This document shows, piece by piece, positions 17,527 through 27,112 of a stretch of DNA of 64,000 nucleotides (its first letter is position 1; each line of letters opens with the position of its first letter). The position numbers and the translations under genes were made by a program. The DNA is from an uncultured Draconibacterium sp. (GTDB taxonomy: Bacteria > Bacteroidota > Bacteroidia > Bacteroidales > Prolixibacteraceae): the NCBI RefSeq assembly GCF_963675585.1, contig NZ_OY776411.1, forward strand, positions 5,001 through 69,000, in the 5' to 3' direction. The notes under the pieces are model-generated. The model saw nothing but the letters and a program-made list of their open reading frames with translations. It was not told the DNA's origin and did no database searches.

Positions 17527-18009
17527 ATGGATACAAAAAAGCCACTTACTCATTTGCTGGGACAAACTTCGAAGCTGATAAAGCTAAAACTAAAGGAAAG
17601 TTTTATGGAGCACAACCTGGATTTAACAGTGGAACAATACATTTTTTTACGACTGATTGCAAATCGTGATAATTTGATTCAACAAGAGTTGGCCAATCAT
17701 TTCCAGAAAGACAAATCGCTTATTTTGCGCCAAATTGAGACTTTACTGGATAAAAAACTGGTAGCCAGAAAAACGGATGAAATTGATAAACGGAAGAAAA
17801 ATCTCATTCTTACAGAAAAAGGAAAAGAAACGGTTGCCACCCTTAGTTCGATTTCAAAAAAGGTTTCCAACGATTTGCTGACCGGAATCACAGAAAGCGA
17901 ACAGAAAGTATTTATATCCGTAATTGAGAAAATACAGCAGAACACAGGGCACAGCGACCTGTTTGAGGAGGCCGATACAAACAGCAACCAAAAAACAACA
18001 TTTAAATAG
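17527..18009 (+). CDS. MarR-family transcriptional regulator
   Basis: A 160-residue winged-helix repressor type. The DNA-binding part is LIQQELANHFQKDKSLILRQIETLLDKKLVARKTDEIDKR, with the MarR wing 'RKTDEIDKRKKNLILTEKGKE'. The frame stays open to 17479, but a promoter -7 box lies in that part, so the ATG at 17527 (MDTKKPLTHLLG) is chosen. It lies 9 bp before the RND operon and so probably senses a toxic compound and controls the pump. It is divergent from nifH across a 511-bp regulatory region, with no evident link to nitrogen fixation. Confidence 0.9.
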   Translation: MDTKKPLTHLLGQTSKLIKLKLKESFMEHNLDLTVEQYIFLRLIANRDNLIQQELANHFQKDKSLILRQIETLLDKKLVARKTDEIDKRKKNLILTEKGKETVATLSSISKKVSNDLLTGITESEQKVFISVIEKIQQNTGHSDLFEEADTNSNQKTTFK

Positions 18010-18017
18010 TAGATACC

Positions 18018-19193
18018 ATGAAAACAATTAAGACAATTAAAAATTTAAGTAGTTTGTTCGTACTACTTACCATTTTCTCGTGCTCGAATTCGCAACAGGG
18101 GCAGGTAAAAATGGCGGGACAGGTGCGTGAATACCTGGTTCAGGAAGTTTCGCCAAGCGATATTACCATTTCACAGGATTTTCCTACACTGTTGCAAGGA
18201 GAACAAACTGTTGAAATTCGTCCGCGCGTTGCAGGTTATATTGAAGACATTTTAGTAGATGAAGGTGACTTTGTAAAAAAGGGCCAAATCCTTTTTAAAA
18301 TAAATGCCGACGATATTCAGGCTCAGGTTCGTTCTGCCGAAGCACAGGTTAAAGTTGCCGCATCACAAGTATCGACGGCAAAAATCAATGTTAACAAAAC
18401 ACAACCACTGGTTGAAAAGAACATTGTTAGCGATTTCGAACTTGAATCGGCAAAAGCGAATCTGCTTGCTGCCGAAGCACAACTGGCACAAGCCAATGCC
18501 AATTTGGCCAATGCCAAAGCCAATCTGAAGTACACCATAATTAGCAGCCCCACCAACGGAATAATCGGAACTTTTCCTTATCGTGTGGGAAGCCTGGTAA
18601 GCAGTTCAATCACAAATCCGTTAACAACTGTTTCCAACACCACCCGAATGCAGGCCTACTTTTCGATGAATGAAAAAGATTTTCTGCAAATGACCAAAGA
18701 TCTGGAGGGTACCACAACACGCGAGAAACTGGAAAAACTACCTGAAATAGAACTTGTATTATCAGACAACTCTGTATACCCTTACAAAGGAAAAGTTGAA
18801 ATTGCAAGCGGAATTGTTGATACGCAAACCGGTGCCATAAACATTCGTGCTTCGTTCCCGAATCCAGAGGGTAACCTGCGCTCAGGAAGCAGCGGCCGTG
18901 TTCGTTTGCCCGAGGTGCATCATTCAGCATTAACCGTGCCTCAAAGTGTTACTTTCGAAATACAAGGCAACCGTTTTGTGTATGTAGTAAACGCCGAAAA
19001 CAAAGTGGTTAACACACCAATTTCAACTGTAACCGGCAACCTGAAACAAGTATATGTAGTTACTTCCGGCCTTAAAGCAGGCGACAAAATAGTTACAGAA
19101 GGAATTGCAACACTTCGCGATGGTATGGAAATTAAACCCCGCCTGGCTGAAAACTCAAATTCAGTTACAGAGAACCAGCTTTCAGGAAAATAA
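18018..19193 (+). CDS. RND efflux periplasmic adaptor (HlyD/AcrA type) lipoprotein
   Basis: A 391-residue membrane fusion protein. The N-terminus has a hydrophobic stretch and the lipobox-like FSCSNSQQ, so it should be anchored in the inner membrane. The lipoyl half-motifs are VEIRPRVAGYIEDILVDEGDFVKKGQ and ANLKYTIISSPTNGIIG. Between them lies an Ala/Gln-rich coiled-coil hairpin (SAEAQVKVAASQVSTAKINV, AEAQLAQANANLANAKAN). The beta-barrel and C-terminal parts follow. It is the first structural gene of a marR-adaptor-pump-channel operon. Confidence 0.94.
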   Translation: MKTIKTIKNLSSLFVLLTIFSCSNSQQGQVKMAGQVREYLVQEVSPSDITISQDFPTLLQGEQTVEIRPRVAGYIEDILVDEGDFVKKGQILFKINADDIQAQVRSAEAQVKVAASQVSTAKINVNKTQPLVEKNIVSDFELESAKANLLAAEAQLAQANANLANAKANLKYTIISSPTNGIIGTFPYRVGSLVSSSITNPLTTVSNTTRMQAYFSMNEKDFLQMTKDLEGTTTREKLEKLPEIELVLSDNSVYPYKGKVEIASGIVDTQTGAINIRASFPNPEGNLRSGSSGRVRLPEVHHSALTVPQSVTFEIQGNRFVYVVNAENKVVNTPISTVTGNLKQVYVVTSGLKAGDKIVTEGIATLRDGMEIKPRLAENSNSVTENQLSGK

Positions 19194-19211
19194 TTTAATG
19201 CAGATTTTACC

Positions 19212-22200
19212 ATGTTAAAAACATTTATAGAACGGCCGGTTTTATCAACGGTCATCTCAACCATATTGGTAATTCTGGGGATACTCGGAATTACTACGCT
19301 CCCCATTGAACAATATCCGGATATTGCACCACCAACCATTCGCGTTACGGCGAATTATACCGGTGCCGACGCTCAAACCGTGCTTAATAGTGTTGTAATT
19401 CCGCTGGAGGAACAAATTAACGGTGTTGAAGACATGATTTACATGAACTCAACAGCCAGTAATTCGGGAATGGCAACCATTGAAGTTTATTTTAAACAAG
19501 GTACCGATCCCGACATGGCTGCGGTAAACGTTCAGAATCGTGTTGCCCGGGCAAATGCCTTGTTGCCAACCGAAGTTACCCGCGCAGGTGTAATTACCGG
19601 CAAACGCCAGAACAACATGTTAATGGTATTTTCGGTGTACAGTACCAATGGCAATTACGACGAAACTTTCCTTCAAAACTATACTAAAATCAACCTTTTA
19701 CCACAGGTTCAACGTGTGAACGGAGTTGGTGAGGCAATGGTTTTCGGAGCGCGTGATTATTCCATGCGAATCTGGCTGAAACCGGATATTCTGGCAAGCC
19801 ATAATTTAATACCTTCGGATATTACTGCGGCTTTAAATGCTCAAAACCTTGAAGCGGCCCCCGGACGATTTGGAGAACAAAACAACCAAAGCTTTGAATA
19901 TGTAATCAGATACAAGGGAAAACTTACCGAACCCGAAGAATTTGAGAACATTGTAATTAAAGCTGATAACAACGGAAATGTTTTACGTTTGGGCGATGTG
20001 GCCCGTGTTGAAATGGGTTCGTTAAGTTACAACCGAATTACACAAACCCAGGGACAGCCGGGTATTGCCATGGCTATTTTCCAGTCGGCCGGATCGAATG
20101 CCCGGAACGTAATCATGGAAATTGAAGATGTAATTGAAGAAGCGTCACACTCATTTCCTCCGGGAGTAGAATACGTGACTCTGATGAATACCAACGAATT
20201 TCTGGATGCCTCAATTTTAAAGGTGCTAAGTACACTCCTTGAGGCATTTATTCTGGTTTTTATCGTTGTATTTATCTTTCTTCAGGATTTCCGTGCTACG
20301 TTAATTCCGGCCATTGCAGTGCCTGTGTCGATAATCGGAACCTTCTTTTTCCTGAATATTTTTGGGTTCAGCATCAACCTTTTAACACTTTTTGCATTGG
20401 TTCTGGCCATTGGTATTGTTGTAGATGATGCCATTGTGGTGGTAGAAGCTGTTCACGCCAAACTCGACAAAGGAAAGATGAAACCAAAAGCTGCAGCAAT
20501 TTCAGCCATGAATGAAATTGCAATGGCAATTGTTTCAATTACGCTGGTAATGGGTGCAGTGTTCGTGCCGGTGACCTTTATTACCGGAACCACCGGGGTA
20601 TTTTTCAAACAATTTGGTATTACGCTTACCGTTGCAATTATATTATCGGCTATTAATGCACTTACACTTAGCCCGGCGCTTTGTGCTATTTTCTTAAAAC
20701 CACACAAAGAAGAACTGCAGGGAAGAAAAGGTTTAATGAAACGTTTCTCAACTGCCTTTGATACTTCGTTTGAAATTACAACCCGGAAATACCAGAAAAT
20801 TACCAGCTTCTTTATTCGTAAAAAATGGCTGGCAGGCGGAATGATTGTAGCTTTTATTGTCGTTCTGGTTTTTCTGATGAAAACCACTCCAAGCGGATTT
20901 GTTCCGTCGGAAGATACAGGTCGTATGTTTGTAGATATTTCGATGCCTCCTGCAACTTCTGCTGAAAAAACCATTGAGATAGCCAAACAACTTGACGAAA
21001 TTATTCAATCGGTTCCGGAAATACGATCACGGACGATTATTTCAGGATTCTCATTTTTAGGCGGAACGGGTAGTTCGTATGCAATGATTATTGCCAACCT
21101 GCAGCCCTTCGACCAAAGAAAGGAAGATGGACAGGATCAAAACAGCATCGTTCAAAAACTATACGGCTTGACCTCACAAATAAAAGATGCGCGTATTATT
21201 ATCTTTTCGCCTCCAATGGTTCCCGGTTTTAGTGTTACCGGTGGTTTTGAGTTGAAACTGGAAGATAAAACAGGCGGAGACATTCATCGTTTTGAGAATG
21301 TGGCCAACGAATTTCTTGGAGCACTTAATCAACGTCCCGAAATTCAGTATGCGCGTACTGCATTTAACACAGGATTTCCACAATACCGAATTGATGTTGA
21401 TGCAGCCCGTTGTATGCGTTCAGGTCTTCAGGTTAGTTCGGTACTTTCGGCCATGCAAGGTTATATTGGCGGGTACTACGCATCCGATTTTAATCGTTTC
21501 GGAAAACAGTACCGCGTAATGGTGCAATCGGAAGCGCAGTATCGGGGAAATCCGGAAGATTTGAACAATATAAAAGTTAGAACGGCCACCGGCGAGATGG
21601 CTCCAATTACGGAGTTCATTACACTCACAAAAGTATACGGACCGGAAAGTATCAATCGATTTAATATGTACACTGCCATTTCGGTGAACGGTGCCCCGGG
21701 AATGGGTTTTAGCTCGGGTGATGCCATTGATGCCATTCGTGAAGTTGCTGCCGAAAAATTGCCTACCGGATTTGATTATGAATTTTCGGGAATTACACGT
21801 GAAGAAATTAGTGCAGGAAACCAAACCATTCTCATCTTTATTTTGAGTTTAATATTTGTGTACTTTTTCCTTGCGGCACAGTACGAAAGTTACATTATGC
21901 CTTTGTCGATTATTACTTCGTTGCCCATTGGTATTTCGGGTGCATTTATATTTGCCCGGATAATGGGAGTAGAAAATAATATCTACCTGCAAATTTCGCT
22001 AATCATGTTAATCGGACTGCTGGCCAAAAACGCCATTCTTATTGTGGAGTTTGCACGACAGCGAAGAGAAGCCGGAATGAGTATTGTGGAAGCCGCAGTA
22101 GAGGGAGCTACTGCCCGCTTGCGACCTATTTTAATGACTTCGTTTGCTTTTATTGTGGGATTAATTCCGCTGGTAATTGCCGCAGGAGTTGGTGCAAATG

Positions 22201-22361
22201 GGAACCGCTCGATAGGAACCGGTGCCGTTGGAGGTATGCTGATTGGAACCTTAATCGGAATTTTGGTGATTCCTGCCATGTTTGTTGTTTTCCAAACACT
22301 TCAGGAAAAAGTTACAAAACCAAAAGAAAAAGAAATCTCAGAAATGAATAGTCTGGCATAA
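19212..22361 (+). CDS. RND multidrug efflux transporter, HAE1 (AcrB) family
   Basis: A 1,049-residue proton-driven inner-membrane pump. It begins MLKTFIERPVLSTVISTILV, has the 12-helix RND layout, and carries the proton-relay aspartate pair in helix 4 (LAIGIVVDDAIVVVEAVH, around residue 405-406). The two large periplasmic loops include NVQNRVARANALLP and the FxxxGxGxxxGxxxxxG-like ends. Length is standard. It lies 18 bp after the adaptor gene and 23 bp before the channel gene. HAE1 pumps export drugs, dyes or bile salts; the substrate cannot be told from the sequence. Confidence 0.96.
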   Translation: MLKTFIERPVLSTVISTILVILGILGITTLPIEQYPDIAPPTIRVTANYTGADAQTVLNSVVIPLEEQINGVEDMIYMNSTASNSGMATIEVYFKQGTDPDMAAVNVQNRVARANALLPTEVTRAGVITGKRQNNMLMVFSVYSTNGNYDETFLQNYTKINLLPQVQRVNGVGEAMVFGARDYSMRIWLKPDILASHNLIPSDITAALNAQNLEAAPGRFGEQNNQSFEYVIRYKGKLTEPEEFENIVIKADNNGNVLRLGDVARVEMGSLSYNRITQTQGQPGIAMAIFQSAGSNARNVIMEIEDVIEEASHSFPPGVEYVTLMNTNEFLDASILKVLSTLLEAFILVFIVVFIFLQDFRATLIPAIAVPVSIIGTFFFLNIFGFSINLLTLFALVLAIGIVVDDAIVVVEAVHAKLDKGKMKPKAAAISAMNEIAMAIVSITLVMGAVFVPVTFITGTTGVFFKQFGITLTVAIILSAINALTLSPALCAIFLKPHKEELQGRKGLMKRFSTAFDTSFEITTRKYQKITSFFIRKKWLAGGMIVAFIVVLVFLMKTTPSGFVPSEDTGRMFVDISMPPATSAEKTIEIAKQLDEIIQSVPEIRSRTIISGFSFLGGTGSSYAMIIANLQPFDQRKEDGQDQNSIVQKLYGLTSQIKDARIIIFSPPMVPGFSVTGGFELKLEDKTGGDIHRFENVANEFLGALNQRPEIQYARTAFNTGFPQYRIDVDAARCMRSGLQVSSVLSAMQGYIGGYYASDFNRFGKQYRVMVQSEAQYRGNPEDLNNIKVRTATGEMAPITEFITLTKVYGPESINRFNMYTAISVNGAPGMGFSSGDAIDAIREVAAEKLPTGFDYEFSGITREEISAGNQTILIFILSLIFVYFFLAAQYESYIMPLSIITSLPIGISGAFIFARIMGVENNIYLQISLIMLIGLLAKNAILIVEFARQRREAGMSIVEAAVEGATARLRPILMTSFAFIVGLIPLVIAAGVGANGNRSIGTGAVGGMLIGTLIGILVIPAMFVVFQTLQEKVTKPKEKEISEMNSLA

Positions 22362-22384
22362 TTCAGGCTTAAGATTTAAAAATT

Positions 22385-23773
22385 ATGAATATGAATTCAT
22401 TTAAAAATATAGTGCTTGCTTTTTTAACTGCATCAGTAATGTTCTCGTGCAGTTCGAGCAGCCACTACCAAAGAAGTCAGACCAATACTGATGGTATTTT
22501 TGGTATTGAAGAAACTGACACCACAAACATGGCCAATGAAAGCTGGCAGAATTTGTTTAACGATGATCTGCTTGACAGTTTAATTGCCGAAGGATTAAGA
22601 AACAATCTTGATTTGCAGGCTGCAACACAAAGAGTAGTAGCTGCCGAAGCGTATTTTAAACAAAGCCGTGCGGCGCTGGTTCCATCGGTATCGGCCCAGG
22701 CCGGCCATACCTATGTACACAGGTCAGAGTCAACTTATCCCAACGGACCGAGCAACTACAATGCTTCGCAAATTACTGTACAAAGTAGCTGGGAAATTGA
22801 TTTTTGGGGAAAACTAAGCAGTGCAAAAAAAGCATCGTATGCCAGTTACATGGCAACCGATGCGGCACAAAAGGCTGTTCAAACCAGTCTGATCGCGTCC
22901 ATCTCTTCTGCTTATTATAATTTACTGGCTTTAGACAGCAAACTGGCTATCACTAAAAAAACGGTGCAAAATAGTGCTGAGCTGGTAGAAACAATGAAAA
23001 TTTTGAAAGAAAGTGGAAAAGTTACAGGTGCGGCGGTGGTGCAGAGCGAGGCTGCTCGTTATGCCGCAGAAGTAACCATTCCGGATATTGAGCAACAAAT
23101 TAAAGCAAGCGAAAATACAATTTGCCTGTTGTTGGGAAGAACGCCCGGAACAATAAAAAGAGGCAGATTTGAAGACCAGGAAACAAACACCCTTCTAACA
23201 ACAGGTGTTCCTTCTGAACTTTTGGAAAACCGACCAGATGTAATGCAGGCCGAATTTGAATTAATAAATGCTTTTGAACTAACAAATAGTGCCAAAGCCT
23301 ATTTTTACCCGTCGGTTACTTTAACTGCCAGTTCGGGTTTTGAGGCACTGAAATTCGAGGATCTTTTTGATCCGACATCGTTCGCTGCCAATTTGGTTGG
23401 TGGCCTGGTACAACCCATATTTAATAAACGGCAAAATAAAACACGGCTCGAAGTGGCCAAAGCAACTCAGGCACAAATGTTGGCGAATTTTAGCAGTACA
23501 CTGTTAAATGCAGGTAAAGAAGTGAATGATGCTTTGAATTTGTACGATTCGTCGGTGCAAAAAACTGAACTTCGAAAAATGCAGCTCGAAGCACTGGAAA
23601 AATCAGTTGATTACACCAAGGAACTTCTGATTTATGGCTCGGCAACTTACACCGAAGTTTTAAATGCACAACAAAGTTTATTAAACGCTGAACTAAACAA
23701 TGTTAACGATCGGGTGCAACAACTCAACGCAGTTGTTTCGTTGTACCGGGCATTGGGTGGTGGCTGGCAATAA
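22385..23773 (+). CDS. RND outer membrane efflux lipoprotein (TolC/OprM/NodT type)
   Basis: A 462-residue outer membrane channel. The signal ends in the lipobox SVMFSCSSSS, typical of NodT-type acylated channels. It contains two OEP repeats with long helical segments, and conserved points such as WEIDFWGKLSSAKKASYASY, LLENRPDVMQAEFELINA and GGLVQPIFNKRQNKTRLEVAKA. It completes the tripartite pump encoded just upstream. A bidirectional terminator follows at 23791. Confidence 0.95.
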   Translation: MNMNSFKNIVLAFLTASVMFSCSSSSHYQRSQTNTDGIFGIEETDTTNMANESWQNLFNDDLLDSLIAEGLRNNLDLQAATQRVVAAEAYFKQSRAALVPSVSAQAGHTYVHRSESTYPNGPSNYNASQITVQSSWEIDFWGKLSSAKKASYASYMATDAAQKAVQTSLIASISSAYYNLLALDSKLAITKKTVQNSAELVETMKILKESGKVTGAAVVQSEAARYAAEVTIPDIEQQIKASENTICLLLGRTPGTIKRGRFEDQETNTLLTTGVPSELLENRPDVMQAEFELINAFELTNSAKAYFYPSVTLTASSGFEALKFEDLFDPTSFAANLVGGLVQPIFNKRQNKTRLEVAKATQAQMLANFSSTLLNAGKEVNDALNLYDSSVQKTELRKMQLEALEKSVDYTKELLIYGSATYTEVLNAQQSLLNAELNNVNDRVQQLNAVVSLYRALGGGWQ

Positions 23774-23790
23774 ACCAGGTAGCGGAGTAT

Positions 23791-23830
23791 AAAAAAAGGA
23801 GCTGTTTCATTTGAAGCAGTTCCTTTTTCA
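23791..23830. terminator. Bidirectional terminator between the RND operon and the GNAT gene
   Basis: An A-tract, then stem GGAGCTGTTTC / GAAGCAGTTCC (with G-T pairs) around ATTT, then TTTTT. It serves the convergent genes ending at 23773 and 23865. Confidence 0.75.
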
Positions 23831-23864
23831 ATTTTTCTCGTGTTCTGTTGCCTTGTTTGGTAAC

Positions 23865-24335
23865 CTAAATTGGTTTTTGCCAAAAATACATTGGTGGCTG
23901 GCAATCGGCAAATCCCACTTTTTGGTAAAGCTTTTGGGCTTTATAATTATCGTTTCTAACTTCAAGATTGACTTTGCAATACTCGTTTTCTTTGGCGTAA
24001 TTTTCAATCCCATTTAAAAGAAATTCGCCAACACCTTGTTTACGAAATGCAGGAGCTACAATAAAATCGTGAATATTGATCAGGAATTTAGCTGCCCAGG
24101 TTGAATAGTTAAGGTTACAGTTGGCCAAAGCTGCAAACTCATTTCCAACACAAACAAAAAAACCAAGGTATGCTGCATGTTTTTTTAATCCTTCAATTAT
24201 TTTGGGGCCAAGATCTTCGGGCATCGAATCGCTTATTCCCATTTCATCTTCCATGTAATCGTTTAAAAGATGAAGTACCTGTTCGCAATGTACCGGATTA
24301 TTCAGATCTACTTTTATTAATTTCTTCTTAGTCAT
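23865..24335 (-). CDS. GNAT-family N-acetyltransferase
   Basis: A 156-residue acetyl-CoA-dependent acyltransferase. Motif A is IVAPAFRKQGVGEFLLNGIENYAKEN, with the pyrophosphate-binding R/QxxGxG/A pattern as RKQGVG, followed by the C-terminal ARNDNYKAQKLYQKVGF-like strand and turn. The substrate cannot be deduced. It stands alone, convergent with the efflux operon and in the same direction as nifA, which lies upstream. Confidence 0.87.
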   Translation of the reverse strand: MTKKKLIKVDLNNPVHCEQVLHLLNDYMEDEMGISDSMPEDLGPKIIEGLKKHAAYLGFFVCVGNEFAALANCNLNYSTWAAKFLINIHDFIVAPAFRKQGVGEFLLNGIENYAKENEYCKVNLEVRNDNYKAQKLYQKVGFADCQPPMYFWQKPI

Positions 24336-24464
24336 AACACCACAAAATACACAGATTCACACAGATTTTCGGAATAAAATTAGTGATAATTTTCGTTTGC
24401 TTCGTTCCATTCATTCTAATTTACAATGATTGAATTCTGCTTGTAAATCAAAAATACTAAGAGA

Positions 24465-26021
24465 TTATACTTTATATCGCCAGGCATCAATCTTGTATTT
24501 TTTCAAACGGGTTCCCAGCATTCGTTCGGTCACTTTCAAATCTTCGGCAGCTTTTGTAATGTTCCCTTTGGTAGTGGTTAGTGCCTCGCGAATAAGTTGT
24601 TTTTCCACTTGCTCCACGGTATAAACCATGCCACCTTTTGCCAAAGTATTGGTTGAATCGGCAGTTTGCAGCGAAGGAGGCAAATTGTAACTGTGAATCA
24701 CGTTATCAGTACTTAAAATACAAGCCCTTTCAATGCAGTTTTCCAACTCGCGAATGTTACCCGGCCATCCGTAAACCATTAACATATCGAGAGCCGAAGT
24801 GGTAATACGTTTAATTTTGGTGCTGTTTTCCTTGTTAAATTTGCCTATAAAATGATCGACCAAAAGTGGTATATCATCGCGTCGCTCGCGCAACGAAGGA
24901 ATGTAAATTGGAAACACATTGATCCGGTAATATAAATCTTCCCTGAAATCTTCCGATTTTATCATCTCCTCCAGGTTGCGATTGGTGGCTGCCACAATCC
25001 GTACATCCGATTTTATGGTTTGTGTACCGCCAACGCGTTCAAACTCGCGCTGCTGGATCATTCGCAAAAGTTTTACCTGGGTTGAAAGCGGAATATCGCC
25101 CAATTCATCTAAAAATATAGTACCACCGTGTGCCATTTCAAAACGCCCCTTTCGTTGCGTATCGGCACCGGTAAAAGCACCTTTTTCGTGGCCAAACAGT
25201 TCGCTTTCGATTAAGGATTCGGGCAAAGCAGAACAATTCACTTTAATAAAACTTTTACCCTTTCGGGTGCTGGCTTCGTGTATTGCATCGGCAACCAGCT
25301 CTTTACCTACCCCGCTTTCTCCGCGAATTAAAACAGTAGAATTGGTTTTCCCAACCATTTGAACCAATGAATATACATCGCGCATTTTGCCCGAATTACC
25401 GATCATATTCAAACTTTTATTGCTCGAAAGTTGGGTTTCCAGTTCCAGGTTTTTTTGCTTCAGCGTTTCCATTTCTTCCAAACGTTCCTGGCGCTGACGT
25501 GCCGTTCGCACAATCATCGATCCGATGATTGAAAGCAAACGTGTATCTTCTTCAAATGTAATGTGTGGATTATAAATACGGGTTACACTTAATGTTCCGG
25601 TTACCCGTCCGTCGTCAATAATCGGAACGCAGGTAAAACTAAGCTCCTTGCCGTCTTTGTATAGTTCCTGGTTGGTTTTATTCAGAAATAGCGACGATTT
25701 GGAAATTTTTTCAATCACAACCGGGCGCGACATCTCAACCACTTTCCCAATAATTCCTTCACCTAATTTGTATTTACCTTTTGCTTGCTGCGAGGTACTT
25801 AATCCGTAGGCTGCCTCGATGTATATTTGCGAATTTTCGCGATTAAAGATGGTGAGAAAACAACGTTCGGCATCCAAATATTCAGCAACCATCCGAATAA
25901 TTGTATTCAAATCGTTTTTCAATTGTTTGCTTTGAATTAAACGCTGACTTATATCAAAAAGCAAAGTCATCTCGCTTAACCCATAACACTCTTCCCCGCC
26001 TTTTCTGCATTTAATTTCCAT
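24465..26021 (-). CDS. nifA: Sigma-54-dependent activator NifA (GAF-AAA+-HTH)
   Basis: A 518-residue enhancer-binding protein. A GAF domain covers about residues 20-170 and is followed by a short coiled coil. The AAA+ domain has Walker A GESGVGKE (234-241), the sigma-54 contact loop GAFTGA (281-286) and Walker B TIFLDE (around 301-306). A C-terminal Fis-type helix-turn-helix is NITKAAEDLKVTERMLGTRLKK. The architecture is that of NifA. The Cys-x11-Cys-x19-Cys-x4-Cys motif of oxygen-sensitive NifA is not complete; only C429 and C434 are seen near its expected start. No nifL-like gene is present. It could in principle regulate other sigma-54 genes, but a sigma-54 promoter before nifH supports the call. 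Confidence 0.85.
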   Translation of the reverse strand: MEIKCRKGGEECYGLSEMTLLFDISQRLIQSKQLKNDLNTIIRMVAEYLDAERCFLTIFNRENSQIYIEAAYGLSTSQQAKGKYKLGEGIIGKVVEMSRPVVIEKISKSSLFLNKTNQELYKDGKELSFTCVPIIDDGRVTGTLSVTRIYNPHITFEEDTRLLSIIGSMIVRTARQRQERLEEMETLKQKNLELETQLSSNKSLNMIGNSGKMRDVYSLVQMVGKTNSTVLIRGESGVGKELVADAIHEASTRKGKSFIKVNCSALPESLIESELFGHEKGAFTGADTQRKGRFEMAHGGTIFLDELGDIPLSTQVKLLRMIQQREFERVGGTQTIKSDVRIVAATNRNLEEMIKSEDFREDLYYRINVFPIYIPSLRERRDDIPLLVDHFIGKFNKENSTKIKRITTSALDMLMVYGWPGNIRELENCIERACILSTDNVIHSYNLPPSLQTADSTNTLAKGGMVYTVEQVEKQLIREALTTTKGNITKAAEDLKVTERMLGTRLKKYKIDAWRYKV

Positions 26022-26265
26022 CTGCCTTGTCCTTGTTTTGCTTCACGCTGACACAAAAATGCTCATTATTAAAGACATTTGTAAATTCAGACCGTTATAT
26101 AACATCTTTTTAACACAGTATTAATCTTTCTACTAATTTTTCGTCAAAATAGCCAATCCCCTTAGAAATTCTAAATTGCATCCTTTTACACCCTTTTATT
26201 GCTACTAAAGACCAACAATTTATTCTAAAAAGTGTATTTTCGTTTTTCATTCAAAATTATAGATC

Positions 26266-27000
26266 GTGTCGAAAAATCTGGTTATCATACCCACATACAA
26301 CGAAAAGGAAAACGTTGAAAAAATGATTCGTAAAGTCTTTTCTCTCGAAAAACCTTTTCATCTATTAATCGTTGAAGACAATTCTCCGGATGGAACTGCA
26401 GATATTGTACAAAAACTTCAAAAAGAATTTCCAGACTCACTTCACATTCACGAAAGAAAAGGAAAACTTGGATTGGGGACAGCGTACATTGCCGGCTTTA
26501 AGTGGGCACTGGAAAGAGATTACGAAGCTGTTTGTGAAATGGACTGCGATTTTTCGCATAATCCCGACGATTTGCTCAAACTTTTTGCCGCCATTGAAAA
26601 CGGTGCTGATGTAGCTGTTGGCTCGCGTTATATTACAGGAATTAACGTGGTAAACTGGCCACTTGGCAGGGTGTTGATGTCGTATTTTGCATCGATGTAT
26701 GTACGTATTGTTACCGGCATGAATGTTCGCGATACCACGGCCGGATTTGTTTGCTGGAAGCGAAAAGTGCTCGAAACAATCGACCTTGACAATATTAAAC
26801 TGATCGGCTACGGGTTTCAGGTGGAAATGAAATTTACAGCTTACAAATTCGGATTCAACATAAAAGAAGTATCGATTGTATTTACCGACCGACAGGAAGG
26901 AACTTCGAAAATGAGCGGAGGTATTTTTAACGAAGCACTTTGGGGAGTGCTGAAAATTAAAATGCGAAGCTGGTTTAAGAAATACGAAATACCTGCTTAA
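26266..27000 (+). CDS. Polyprenol monophosphomannose synthase-like GT2 glycosyltransferase
   Basis: A 244-residue family-2 glycosyltransferase resembling dolichol/polyprenol-phosphate mannosyltransferases, which move mannose from GDP-mannose to a lipid carrier on the cytoplasmic face. Conserved points are LVIIPTYNEKENVEKMI, VEDNSPDGTADIV (nucleotide binding), the DxD-like MDCDFSHNPDD and the GSRYI segment. There is no C-terminal membrane domain, as in the short soluble class. Translation begins at GTG (26266). The sugar donor is not certain. A terminator follows. Confidence 0.88.
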   Translation: MSKNLVIIPTYNEKENVEKMIRKVFSLEKPFHLLIVEDNSPDGTADIVQKLQKEFPDSLHIHERKGKLGLGTAYIAGFKWALERDYEAVCEMDCDFSHNPDDLLKLFAAIENGADVAVGSRYITGINVVNWPLGRVLMSYFASMYVRIVTGMNVRDTTAGFVCWKRKVLETIDLDNIKLIGYGFQVEMKFTAYKFGFNIKEVSIVFTDRQEGTSKMSGGIFNEALWGVLKIKMRSWFKKYEIPA

Positions 27001-27030
27001 GGATACAATAAAAAATAGAATACAAAACAG

Positions 27031-27056
27031 AAGGTTGCAAATTGCAGCCTTTTTTG
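27031..27056 (+). terminator. Terminator after the glycosyltransferase gene
   Basis: Stem AGGTTGCA / TGCAGCCT (one G-T pair) around AAT, followed by TTTTTT. Confidence 0.7.
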
Positions 27057-27088
27057 TTTATAGTGAACAAATCGAGTTCGGAATTGCT

Positions 27089-27096
27089 TAACTTTG
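27089..27096 (+). promoter_or_regulatory. -7 element of the pyrC promoter
   Basis: TAACTTTG matches TAnnTTTG 17 bases before the ATG at 27113. No convincing -33 box was found at the right distance. Confidence 0.4.
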
Positions 27097-27112
27097 TTAA
27101 AAATACGGGATT

